From Rathayibacter sp. VKM Ac-2760 (GTDB lineage Bacteria; Actinomycetota; Actinomycetes; Actinomycetales; Microbacteriaceae), in the NCBI RefSeq assembly GCF_009834185.1, contig NZ_CP047173.1, positions 806,001-870,000 of the forward strand: a DNA stretch of 64,000 nt. Direction: 5' to 3'. Below are positions 41,554 through 49,393 of the stretch, in pieces (position 1 is the first letter of the stretch; every line of letters begins with the position of its first letter). A model generated the notes under the pieces. The model did not search any database and was not told where the DNA came from. It worked only from the letters and a program-made list of their open reading frames with translations. The position numbers and the translations under genes are program-made.

Positions 41554-44246
41554 GCGCCGCCGCCGGCCGGCACCCGGCCGCCAGGATCCGCCGCGCACTC
41601 GGCTCGACCTCGGCGGCGGAGCTGCCGCCGGCGGGACTGGACGGCCTCGATCCGTCCTGGTCGCGCCTCGTCGACGCGCCCGACGCGCACGGCGTCCCGC
41701 GCCGCTGGCACCTGCTCGACACGCACGAGGCGCTGAACGGCGTGGAACCGCTCGGCACGATCCTCTGCGTGCACGGCAACCCGACCTGGTCCTACCTCTG
41801 GCGCGCCCTCGCCGCCGCCACCGTCGCCGCCGCCCGCCGCGGCGAGCCGGCCTGGCGCGTCGTCGCCGTCGACCAGCTCGAGATGGGCTTCTCCGAGCGC
41901 ACCGGCCAGCTGCATGCCCTCGCCGACCGTGTGCGCGAGCTCTCGAACCTCACCGACGTGCTCGGCCTGACCGACGTCGTCACCCTCGGCCACGACTGGG
42001 GCGGAGTCGTCTCGCTCGGCTGGGCGGTCGACCACCCGGCGCTCCTGCGCGGCACGATGCTGCTCAACACCGCGATCCACCAGCCGGCCGACGAGCCGAT
42101 CCCCGCGCCGCTCCGGCTCGCGCTCGCCTCGGGGATGCTCGGCGCCTCGACCGTCGGCACGCCGGCGTTCCTCGAGACCACGCTCGCCCTCGGGCACCCC
42201 GCGCTGCCCCGCGCCGTCAAGGCCGGCTACCGCGCGCCCTACGGCTCGGCGGAGCGACGGGGCGGGGTCGGCGGGTTCGTCGCCGACATCCCGGTCGGCC
42301 CGTCGCACCCGAGCCACGCGGAGCTCGAGCGCATCGCGGCCGGCGTCCGCGGCCTCGAGACGCCGGCGCTGCTGCTCTGGGGCCCGCTCGACCCGATCTT
42401 CTCGGACCGCTACCTCGACGACCTCGTCGATCGCCTCCCGCACGCGCAGGTGCACCGCTTCGAGGGCGCCGGCCACCTGCTCGCGGAGGACGTCGACTAC
42501 TCCGCTGCGGTGCTGACCTGGCTCGGCGACGTCACCGCGGGCGTCGAGGCTCCCGACGTGCACCGCCCGACCGTGCCGATCGAGCCGCTCTGGCGGCACC
42601 TCGACGAGCGCGTCGAGGACGACTCGCTCGCGCTGGTCGAGATGGCGCCGCCCGGGGGAGGCGGCCCGCGCTCCGTGTCCTGGCGCCTGCTCTCGCGGCG
42701 GGTCCGCGAGCTGGCCGCGGGGCTCCGCGCCTCGGGCGTCGCCCCGGGCGACCGGGTCTCGCTGCTGGTCCCGCCCGGCGCCGACCTCACCGCCCTGCTC
42801 TACGCGTGCCTGCGCATCGGGGCCGTCGTGGTCGTCGCCGACGCGGGCCTGGGCCTGCGCGGACTGACCCGCGCGGTCCGCGGCACCTGGCCGGACCTCG
42901 TGGTCGGCGCGCTGCCGGGGCTCGCCGTCGCCCGCGCCCTGGGCTGGCCGGGCGGGCGCGTCTCGACGCAGACCCTGCCGCGCGCCTCCGCCCGCGCCCT
43001 CGGCGTCGACACCTCGCTCGGTCAGCTGATCGAGCTCGGGCGGGCGGAGCTGGAAGCCTCCGCCGACGCGCTCGGTGCGCCGCCCGCGGCCGACGACGTC
43101 GCCGCGATCCTCTTCACCTCCGGCTCGACGGGCCCCGCGAAGGGCGTCGTCTACACGCACCGCCAGCTCGCCGGGGTACGCGACGCCCTCGCCCGGCAGT
43201 ACGGCATCGGACCGGGGACCGGACTCGTCGCCGGCTTCGCGCCGTTCGCGCTGCTCGGCCCCGCACTCGGTACCCGCTCCGCGACGCCGGACATGGACGT
43301 CACCTCCCCGCGCACGCTCACCGCGCGCGCCGTGGCCGCCGCGGCGGCGCGCGTCGACGCGACCGTCCTCTTCCTCTCGCCCGCCGCGCTCGCGAACGTG
43401 GTCGCCAGCGCGGGCGACCTCGACGCCGACGACCACCGCGCGCTCGCCGGCGTCCGCACCTTCCTCTCGGCCGGCGCGCCCGTCGCCGAGGGCCTGCTCG
43501 CGCAGGCGCAGGCACTGATGCCGAACGCCTCGGCTCGCACGCCCTACGGGATGACCGAGGGGCTGCTGCTCACCGACGCGTCGCTCGAGGGCATCCGCGC
43601 GGCCGCGGCCGACGAGGATCCGCGCGGGGGAGTGTGCGTGGGCGTTCCCGCCGCGGGCGTCCGCCTCCGGATCGCTCCGCTCGACGACGACGGGCAGGCC
43701 GCTCCCGAGCCGGCGGAGTTGGTCGGGGTGACCGGCGAGATCGTCGTCTCGGCCGGCCACGTCGAGGACCACTACGAGCGGCTCTGGCTGACCGACCGCG
43801 CCGCGCGCCGCGGCGCCGTTCCGGGCGAGCGCTGGCACCGCACCGGCGACGTCGGCCGGATCGACGCCGACGGCCGGCTCTGGGTCGAGGGGCGTCTGCC
43901 GCACGTGATCGTCACCGCCGACGGCGTGGTGACGCCCGTGGGGCCGGAGCAGCGGATCGAGGCGCGCGTCGCCGCCGTCTCCCGCGCCGCGATCGTCGGC
44001 GTCGGACCGCGGGGGATCGCGCAGCTCGTCGCCGTCGTCGAGCGGCACGAGGGCGCACGCCGCACGCAGCTCGCCTCCGAGGAGCTCGCCGCCGAGGTGC
44101 GCGCCGCCGTCGGCGCACCGGTCGCGGCCGTGCTCGTGGTGGCGGCGCTGCCGACCGACATCCGGCACAACTCCAAGATCGACCGGGCCGCGCTCGCGCG
44201 CTGGGCGGAGTCGATCCTCGCCGGCGGCCGGATGGTCGCACCGTGA
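41550..44246 (+). CDS. oleBC: OleBC fusion: beta-lactone decarboxylase plus beta-lactone synthetase
   Basis: 898-aa two-domain protein. Residues about 1-320 are an alpha/beta hydrolase of haloalkane-dehalogenase type (OleB): CVHGNPTWSYLW, nucleophile Asp149 in GHDWGG, GPLDPIF and a late GHLLAED His. It turns a beta-lactone into cis-olefin and CO2. Residues about 335-898 are an AMP-forming ligase-like domain (OleC): FTSGSTGPAKGVVYTH, TPYGMTEG, HRTGDVGRID and the C-terminal Lys876 in HNSKID. It makes the beta-lactone from the beta-hydroxy acid. The fused order oleA-oleBC-oleD is the actinobacterial form. It starts at GTG 41550 overlapping oleA. Confidence 0.92.
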   Translation: MSAAAGRHPAARIRRALGSTSAAELPPAGLDGLDPSWSRLVDAPDAHGVPRRWHLLDTHEALNGVEPLGTILCVHGNPTWSYLWRALAAATVAAARRGEPAWRVVAVDQLEMGFSERTGQLHALADRVRELSNLTDVLGLTDVVTLGHDWGGVVSLGWAVDHPALLRGTMLLNTAIHQPADEPIPAPLRLALASGMLGASTVGTPAFLETTLALGHPALPRAVKAGYRAPYGSAERRGGVGGFVADIPVGPSHPSHAELERIAAGVRGLETPALLLWGPLDPIFSDRYLDDLVDRLPHAQVHRFEGAGHLLAEDVDYSAAVLTWLGDVTAGVEAPDVHRPTVPIEPLWRHLDERVEDDSLALVEMAPPGGGGPRSVSWRLLSRRVRELAAGLRASGVAPGDRVSLLVPPGADLTALLYACLRIGAVVVVADAGLGLRGLTRAVRGTWPDLVVGALPGLAVARALGWPGGRVSTQTLPRASARALGVDTSLGQLIELGRAELEASADALGAPPAADDVAAILFTSGSTGPAKGVVYTHRQLAGVRDALARQYGIGPGTGLVAGFAPFALLGPALGTRSATPDMDVTSPRTLTARAVAAAAARVDATVLFLSPAALANVVASAGDLDADDHRALAGVRTFLSAGAPVAEGLLAQAQALMPNASARTPYGMTEGLLLTDASLEGIRAAAADEDPRGGVCVGVPAAGVRLRIAPLDDDGQAAPEPAELVGVTGEIVVSAGHVEDHYERLWLTDRAARRGAVPGERWHRTGDVGRIDADGRLWVEGRLPHVIVTADGVVTPVGPEQRIEARVAAVSRAAIVGVGPRGIAQLVAVVERHEGARRTQLASEELAAEVRAAVGAPVAAVLVVAALPTDIRHNSKIDRAALARWAESILAGGRMVAP

Positions 44247-45208
44247 GGGTCCTCGTCACCGGAGCGAGCGGGCTGCTCGGCGGCGCCGTCGCGGCGGGGC
44301 TCGTCGCGCAGGGGCACGAGGTCCGCACGTTCCAGCGTCGACCGTCGGGTGTGGCCGGGGCCGAGGACGTCCGGGGCTCGCTGGCCGACGCGCGCGCCGT
44401 CGAGGCGGCGGTCGAGGGCTGCGAGGGCGTCGTGCACCTCGCGGCGAAGGTCTCGCTCGCGGGCGACCCGGCCGACTTCGTCCGGGTGAACGTCGACGGC
44501 ACGCGGGGCCTGCTGGCCGCCGCCGCGCAGGCGGGCGTCCGGAGCTTCGTCCAGGTGTCGTCGCCGTCGGTGGCGCACTCCGGCTCCTCGATCATCGGCG
44601 AGGGCGCCGAGCCCGCCGATCCCGAGCGCGCCCGCGGCGACTACGCGCGCACCAAGGCGCGCGCCGAGCTGCTGGCGCTGGCCGCGGATGCGCCGGGCTT
44701 CGCCGTGGTCGCGGTCCGCCCGCACCTGGTCTGGGGACCGGGCGACACCCAGCTCGTCGCCCGCATCGTCGAGCGCGCCCGCACCGGACGGCTGCCGCTG
44801 CTCGGAGACGGCCAGGCGCTGATCGACTCGACCTACCTCGACAACGCCGCCTCGGCGATCGTCGCCGCGCTCGGCCGGGCGGAGGCGGTGCACGGCCGCG
44901 CCTACGTGGTCACGAACGGCGAGCCGCGGCCCGTCGCCGAGCTGCTCGCCGGGATCTGCCGCGCCGCCGGTGTCCGGCCGCCCGCCTGGTCGGTGCCCGC
45001 CGCGGTCGCGCGCGCCGCGGGCTCGCTCGTCGAGCGCGTCTGGGCGGTGCGCCCGGGGGAGGACGAGCCGCCGATGACGCGCTTCCTCGCCGAGCAGCTC
45101 TCCACGGCGCACTGGTTCGACCAGCGCGCGACCCGCGCCGACCTGCAGTGGACGCCCGCGGTCACCCTCGACGAGGGCCTCGCGCGCCTGGGCGCGTCCT
45201 ACCGCTGA
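44243..45208 (+). CDS. oleD: OleD, NADPH-dependent 2-alkyl-3-ketoalkanoic acid reductase
   Basis: 321-aa extended SDR that reduces the OleA product to a beta-hydroxy acid. Rossmann motif VLVTGASGLLGGAV (3-16), VHLAAKVSL and the active-site Ser/Tyr/Lys in SSPSVAHSG and GDYARTKARAE. A 3-beta-hydroxysteroid-dehydrogenase-like C-terminal half (STYLDNAASAIV, about 193-204) fits OleD. GTG 44243 overlaps the oleBC stop by 4 nt, so all three genes form one translationally coupled operon. Confidence 0.88.
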   Translation: MRVLVTGASGLLGGAVAAGLVAQGHEVRTFQRRPSGVAGAEDVRGSLADARAVEAAVEGCEGVVHLAAKVSLAGDPADFVRVNVDGTRGLLAAAAQAGVRSFVQVSSPSVAHSGSSIIGEGAEPADPERARGDYARTKARAELLALAADAPGFAVVAVRPHLVWGPGDTQLVARIVERARTGRLPLLGDGQALIDSTYLDNAASAIVAALGRAEAVHGRAYVVTNGEPRPVAELLAGICRAAGVRPPAWSVPAAVARAAGSLVERVWAVRPGEDEPPMTRFLAEQLSTAHWFDQRATRADLQWTPAVTLDEGLARLGASYR

Positions 45209-45221
45209 CTCCACGCGTTCC

Positions 45222-45330
45222 TTTGCTGATCGAGTAGCCCGCGCAGCGGGCGTATCGAGATCCACGTTCGCCGGAAGTCCGGGTGACAGGGGTCTCGATT
45301 CGCCCCTTCGAGGCCACTCGACCAGCATGA
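45222..45330. repeat. interspersed inverted-repeat element, copy 4
   Basis: Simple two-arm form between the convergent oleD and PadR genes: TGCTGATCGAGTAGCCCGCG ... GTATCGAGATCCAC, a spacer of about 25 bp, then GGTCTCGATTCGCCCC ... CCACTCGACCAGCA. It lies 10 bp from both coding ends and could act as a two-way terminator. Confidence 0.88.
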
Positions 45331-45340
45331 GGCGACCGCG

Positions 45341-46000
45341 TCAGTCCGCGAGGATGAGGTACAGCGCCCGGCGGGTCTCGTCGAGCTTCGCGGAGGCGGC
45401 GGCGCGTTGCGCCTCCGAGGCCCCGCGGAACTGCTGGACGACGCCCATCAGCTTGCCGATGTTCTCGACGAACTCGCGGTCCGAGTCGCTCGCTCCGGGA
45501 GTCGCCTCCCAGGCGGCGGCGAGCTCGTCGGCGTGCTCGCGCACGTAGGTGCCGCCCGCGTCGGTGAGCTGGTACTCGGTGCCGCGGCCCTCGCCGACGG
45601 CCGTGATGAGGCCCTCGTCGACGAGCTGCTGGAGCGTGGGGTAGACCGAGCCGGGGCTGGGGCGCCACGAGCCGTTGGTCTTCTCGGCGATCGCCTTGAT
45701 CAGGCCGTAGCCGTTCGAGGACTTCTCGGCGAGGAGGGAGAGCAGGGCGGCGCGGACGTCGCCGCGTCGGGCCCGTCCGCCGCCGCGGCCGAAGCCGGGG
45801 CCGCCGAAGCCGGGGCCGAAGCCGCCGAAGCCCGGGCCGAAGCCGAAGCCGGGACCGAAGCCGCGCCCGTGTCCGCCGGGGCCGCGGCGCTCGCGGCGGC
45901 CGGGCTGGTCGTGGCCGGCGCGGCCGTGGTCGTGGTCGTGGTCGCCGTGCGAGCGGTCGAAGCGGTCGCTGTGGTCGTGGAAGGAGTTCCTGGTGTTCAT
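45341..46000 (-). CDS. PadR family regulator with His- and Phe/Gly-rich N-terminus
   Basis: 219-aa regulator. Residues about 70-150 form the PadR winged helix: RGDVRAALLSLLAEKSSNGYG, then WRPSPGSVYPTLQQLVDEGL and GTEYQLTDAG. The C-terminal helices form the dimer domain. Residues 1-65 are unusual: a His/Asp-rich stretch (HSDRFDRSHGDHDHDHG) and repeated GFGPGF units, possibly metal-binding and disordered. ATG 46000 has a GAAGAGA site. Palindromic DNA upstream suggests autoregulation. Confidence 0.87.
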   Translation of the reverse strand: MNTRNSFHDHSDRFDRSHGDHDHDHGRAGHDQPGRRERRGPGGHGRGFGPGFGFGPGFGGFGPGFGGPGFGRGGGRARRGDVRAALLSLLAEKSSNGYGLIKAIAEKTNGSWRPSPGSVYPTLQQLVDEGLITAVGEGRGTEYQLTDAGGTYVREHADELAAAWEATPGASDSDREFVENIGKLMGVVQQFRGASEAQRAAASAKLDETRRALYLILAD

Positions 46001-46069
46001 GGTGTCTCTTCTCGTGTCAGGGGATTCCTCTCGAAATCCGTCTCGCCCGTCGGAGCGAGTGCTCACGAT

Positions 46070-46104
46070 CTGTCGGCGATGTAGTAACGATATATCGGCG
46101 ACAG
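46070..46104. promoter_or_regulatory. candidate PadR operator
   Basis: CTGTCGGCGA (46070-46079) and TCGGCGACAG (46095-46104) are near-inverted, and CGATATATCG at 46088-46097 is a perfect palindrome in an AT-rich patch. The site lies between the divergent padR and phosphatase-like genes. Confidence 0.5.
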
Positions 46105-46166
46105 TCACTCGTCAAGCACGAGTTTCGAACTACGCTCGAGGGACCCTCACCGGAAGGCCCCTCCGC

Positions 46167-46994
46167 ATGCCGCTGTCCGCCGCCGCCCTCGCCACGATCC
46201 TCGACGAGTCGCTCCTCACCGGCGCCGTCCTCACCGGCCGCGCGAGCAACCTCGGCAACCTCCGCCGCCTGGCCGCTCGCGAGCCCGCCCACCTCTACGG
46301 CGTCGACGTCGCCGAGCACTGGGACGTCGAGAGCCTGCTCGCCCTGATGGGGGAGCGGGTCGGCATCAGCACCGACCCCGCCTTCGAGGACGGGCAGGAC
46401 CGGATCGACGCCGCGCTCACCGTCGCCGCGCTCGACGCGTACCGCGACCGCTTCGCCCGCGCCGTCCGCGAGGGTGCGCTGATCCTCTTCGCCACCGCGC
46501 ACCCCGCGACCCTGCTGGACGTCTACCGCCGGCTCGCCGCGGCCGCGACGGACGCGGGTGCCCGGGTGATCGACGTGAACGCCCTCCCGTTCGCGCGCCC
46601 CGACGGCATCCGCGTCACCCTGGCCGACGAGCACGAGCGGCTGTGGTGCACCGGCGGAGTCAGCTGCGCCTACCGCGGCGGCAGCCTCCAGCACACCCAC
46701 TCGGCCGAGCCGATGAACGCCCTGCTCGACGAGCTCGAGGCGCTCGGGATCCGCCCCGACCTCGTCGTCGCCGACCACGGCTGGGCGGGCGCGGCCGGGC
46801 GGCGCGGGCTCGCGACGATCGCGATCGCCGACTGCAACGACCCGGCGGTCTTCGTCGCCGAGGCGCAGGGCTCGATCGAGGTGGTCGTGCCGATCGACGA
46901 CGGGCTCGCCGTGCACCTCTACGAGCCCGTGATCGCCTACCTCCTGGACGCCCTCGCCGCCACCTCCGAGCCGGCTCCGACCTCGGACTCGTAG
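46167..46994 (+). CDS. phosphatase-like conserved actinobacterial protein
   Basis: 275-aa soluble protein. Conserved-looking segments: GRASNLGNLRRLA (about 24-36), ILFATAHPATLLDVY (about 109-123), QHTHSAEPMNALLDEL (about 176-191), VVADHGWAGAAG (about 200-211) and IAIADCNDPAVF (about 219-230). These His/Asp-rich motifs match the actinobacterial family annotated as phosphatase, whose activity is poorly documented. ATG 46167 follows GGAAGG. The last codons and TAG stop lie in a lone copy of the 92-bp repeat. Confidence 0.62.
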   Translation: MPLSAAALATILDESLLTGAVLTGRASNLGNLRRLAAREPAHLYGVDVAEHWDVESLLALMGERVGISTDPAFEDGQDRIDAALTVAALDAYRDRFARAVREGALILFATAHPATLLDVYRRLAAAATDAGARVIDVNALPFARPDGIRVTLADEHERLWCTGGVSCAYRGGSLQHTHSAEPMNALLDELEALGIRPDLVVADHGWAGAAGRRGLATIAIADCNDPAVFVAEAQGSIEVVVPIDDGLAVHLYEPVIAYLLDALAATSEPAPTSDS

Positions 46995-47066
46995 AATCGC
47001 CTACGGCTCGTCAGGATCCCGTGATCCGGCGAGCCGTACGCGTTCCCGCGAGCCCGAGGTCAGTCC
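46978..47066. repeat. single diverged copy of the 92-bp repeat
   Basis: CCTCGGACTCGTAGAATCGC at 46981 onward aligns with the 92-bp unit (CCTCCGGCTCGTGGAATCGG), and the later ACGGCTCGTC, GGCGAGCC and CGAGCCCGAGGT blocks fall at matching positions. It bridges the end of the phosphatase-like gene and the leader of the polyphosphate glucokinase gene, and includes the former's stop codon. Confidence 0.78.
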
Positions 47067-47094
47067 TCGCCACCACTTCCCAGACGGAGCATCC

Positions 47095-47937
47095 GTGACC
47101 CAGCCCCAGGACGGCCTTCTGCCGCGCTTCGCCGTCGGCGTCGACATCGGCGGCACCTCGATCAAGGCCTCCCTCGTCGACGTGACCACCGGCGAGCGCG
47201 CCGCCCGCCGCTTCGCCGTCGCCAACCCGGCCGGCAAGGAGCCCGAGGACTTCGCCGCCGCCATCGCCGGCATCGTCCGCGACGTCTCGCCGATCGCGGG
47301 CACCCCGGTCGGCGTCGGCTTCCCCGGCATCGTCCGCGGCGGCATCGTGCGCCAGACCACCCACGTCTCGCAGCGCTGGGTCGGGATCGACGCGCAGGCC
47401 CTGCTGTCCGAGGCGACCGGCGTCGACGTGGTCGTCGTCAACGACGCGGATGCGGCCGGTGTCGCCGAGCGCGAGTTCGGCGCGATGCGCGACCGCGAGG
47501 GGCTGTGCCTGCTCACCACGCTCGGCACCGGCATCGGCACCGCGCTGGTCTACGAGGGCGAGGTCATCCCCAACTCCGAGCTCGGCCACGTGCACATCGA
47601 CGGACCCGACTTCGAGCCGCGCGTCGGCTTCTCCGCCGTCCGCCGCGAGGGCATCACCCTCGAGGAGTGGGCCGGGCGCCTGAACGTCTACTACCGGCAC
47701 CTCGAGATGCTGCTCTCGCCGCAGCTCTTCGTGATCGGCGGAGCGGCCGCGCACGTCTTCGACGAGTTCGCCCGCTTCCTCGACCTCGGCACCGAGATCG
47801 TCTCCGCGCGCTTCGGCAACGACGCCGGCTTCACCGGCGCCGCCATGGTCGCCGTCTCGCCGGACCGCCTCGCCCCCTGGTACCGCTCCACCCGCGGCGC
47901 CCACTTCGACCCGGGCACCCCGGCCATCGCCGACTGA
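47095..47937 (+). CDS. ppgK: polyphosphate glucokinase
   Basis: Phosphorylates glucose with polyphosphate (or ATP) as donor, typical of actinobacteria. The 280-aa ROK-fold enzyme has the phosphate loop VGVDIGGTSIK (14-24), VGFPGIVRGG (about 74-83), NDADAAG and TLGTGIGTALVYEG (about 141-154), and PNSELGH near 160, a PpgK signature. It starts at GTG 47095. It would trap glucose released by the glycosidases in this window. Confidence 0.92.
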   Translation: MTQPQDGLLPRFAVGVDIGGTSIKASLVDVTTGERAARRFAVANPAGKEPEDFAAAIAGIVRDVSPIAGTPVGVGFPGIVRGGIVRQTTHVSQRWVGIDAQALLSEATGVDVVVVNDADAAGVAEREFGAMRDREGLCLLTTLGTGIGTALVYEGEVIPNSELGHVHIDGPDFEPRVGFSAVRREGITLEEWAGRLNVYYRHLEMLLSPQLFVIGGAAAHVFDEFARFLDLGTEIVSARFGNDAGFTGAAMVAVSPDRLAPWYRSTRGAHFDPGTPAIAD

Positions 47938-47971
47938 CCGCCTTCGGAGGAGCCGCGCAGCGGCGCCTCTT

Positions 47972-48147
47972 TGTTGGTCGAGTAGCCGCGCAGCGGCGTA
48001 TCGAGACCCGCCCTCCGAACGACGGTGGATCTCGATACGCCCTCTGCGAGGGCTACTCGATCAGCATGATGCAGACGCCCTCTGCGAGGGTTGCTCGATC
48101 AGCATGATGCGCACGCCCTCTACGAGGGCTGCTCGATCAGCAGGGGG
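47972..48147. repeat. interspersed inverted-repeat element, copy 5, with three 38-bp repeats
   Basis: Between the convergent ppgK and glycosyltransferase genes. It opens with TTGGTCGAGTAGCCGCGCAG and GTATCGAGACC, then the inverted arm GTGGATCTCGATACGCCCTC repeated in part: ACGCCCTCTGCGAGGG occurs at 48037 and 48075 and ACGCCCTCTACGAGGG at 48113, each followed by (T)ACTCGATCAGCA or TGCTCGATCAGCA. The last copy is translated as the end of the glycosyltransferase. Confidence 0.88.
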
Positions 48148-49274
48148 TCGGCGCGCCCTCGCAGCAGGCCGCGGTACACCGCGTCGAGCCGCGCCGCCGC
48201 CGCCGCCCAGCTGTGGGCCGCCGCCCACGCCGTGCCGCCGCGGCCGAGCCGCGCGCGCTCCGCGTCGTCGGCCAGCAGGCGGCGGATCTCCGCCGCCCAC
48301 GCCTCCGGGTCGCCCGAGTCGATCAGCACGCCGCTCTCCCCGTCGCGCACCGCGTCGACCAGCCCGGTCGTCCGCCGCGCCAGCACGGGCGTCGCGCTCG
48401 CCGCCGCCTCGAGCGCGATCAGCCCGAACGTCTCCGCCGCCGAGGGCACCAGCGCGATCCGCGCCTCCCGGAGCAGCACCGCCGCCCGGGCGCGATCTGC
48501 GACGCCCTCGAACCGCACCCACTCGTCCGCGCCGAGCTCTCGCACCGCGGCGCGCACCTCCTCGAGGTACCCCTCGCGCCCCGGCGCCGGCCCGCCCGCC
48601 AGCCGCAGCAGCGGCCGCTCGGCCCGGGGGATCCGCGCCAGCGCCTGCACGGCGAGCCGCTGCCCCTTGAGCGGCTGCACCCGCCCGAGCAGCACGATCT
48701 CGTGCGCGCGCTCGTCAGCTCCCGGCGAGAACCGCGCATCCACCCCCGGCGGCACGACGACCACCCGTGCCGCCTCCACCCCGTACCCGTCGACGACGTC
48801 CGCCCGCTCCGACGCCCCCGCGACCACCACCGCGTCCGCCGACGCGAGCACCGAGCGCTCGGCGCGGATCCGCTCCTCCGGCTCCCGCACATCGCCCGGC
48901 ACGAGCCGCACGTTCTTCGCGAGCGAGTTCGAGTGCATCGAGTGCACGTGCGGCGCCCCGGTCAGCGCCCCCGCCAGACCCGAGACCCAGTAGTGCGAGT
49001 GCACGACGTCCGCGCCCTCGGCCGCCGCGGCGAACGCGGGGGCGGAGGCGGCGAGCGCGTACTTGTCCGCCGCCTCGACCGGCACGCCGACCACCGTCAC
49101 CCCCGGCGCGAGGCGCTGCTCGCCCTCGCCGCGCGTGAGCACGGTGACCTCCCAGCCGAGTGCCGCGAGCTCGGGCAGCACCCCGGCGAGGTAGACGTTC
49201 ATCCCGCCCGCCTCGCCGGTCGAGGGCTGCTCGAGGGGGGAGGTGTGCGCCGAGACGATGGACAGGCGGGGCAT
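48120..49274 (-). CDS. MshA-like GT4 glycosyltransferase
   Basis: 384-aa GT-B enzyme. The N-terminus SAHTSPLEQPSTGEAGGMNV resembles MshA (the glycosyltransferase that starts mycothiol synthesis), and HSHYWVSGLAG, VVPPGVDARFSPG, LLGRVQPLKGQ and SAAETFGLIALEAAA (E-x7-E motif, about 303-311) mark a GT4 transferase. Whether it is MshA itself or a paralogue is unsure, as the rest is only moderately similar. Its last residues (LLIEQPS) and stop are encoded by repeat-element copy 5. Confidence 0.82.
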   Translation of the reverse strand: MPRLSIVSAHTSPLEQPSTGEAGGMNVYLAGVLPELAALGWEVTVLTRGEGEQRLAPGVTVVGVPVEAADKYALAASAPAFAAAAEGADVVHSHYWVSGLAGALTGAPHVHSMHSNSLAKNVRLVPGDVREPEERIRAERSVLASADAVVVAGASERADVVDGYGVEAARVVVVPPGVDARFSPGADERAHEIVLLGRVQPLKGQRLAVQALARIPRAERPLLRLAGGPAPGREGYLEEVRAAVRELGADEWVRFEGVADRARAAVLLREARIALVPSAAETFGLIALEAAASATPVLARRTTGLVDAVRDGESGVLIDSGDPEAWAAEIRRLLADDAERARLGRGGTAWAAAHSWAAAAARLDAVYRGLLRGRADPLLIEQPS

Positions 49275-49393
49275 CCGTCCATCGTAGGAGCGCCCGCCGC
49301 GGCCACGGATCCCGCCCCGCGGCTCCCGGCGCCCTCGGAATCGGGTTGAATGGACGGATGCGCTCCGGTCGGTGCGCGGAGAGCGTGAGGTCC

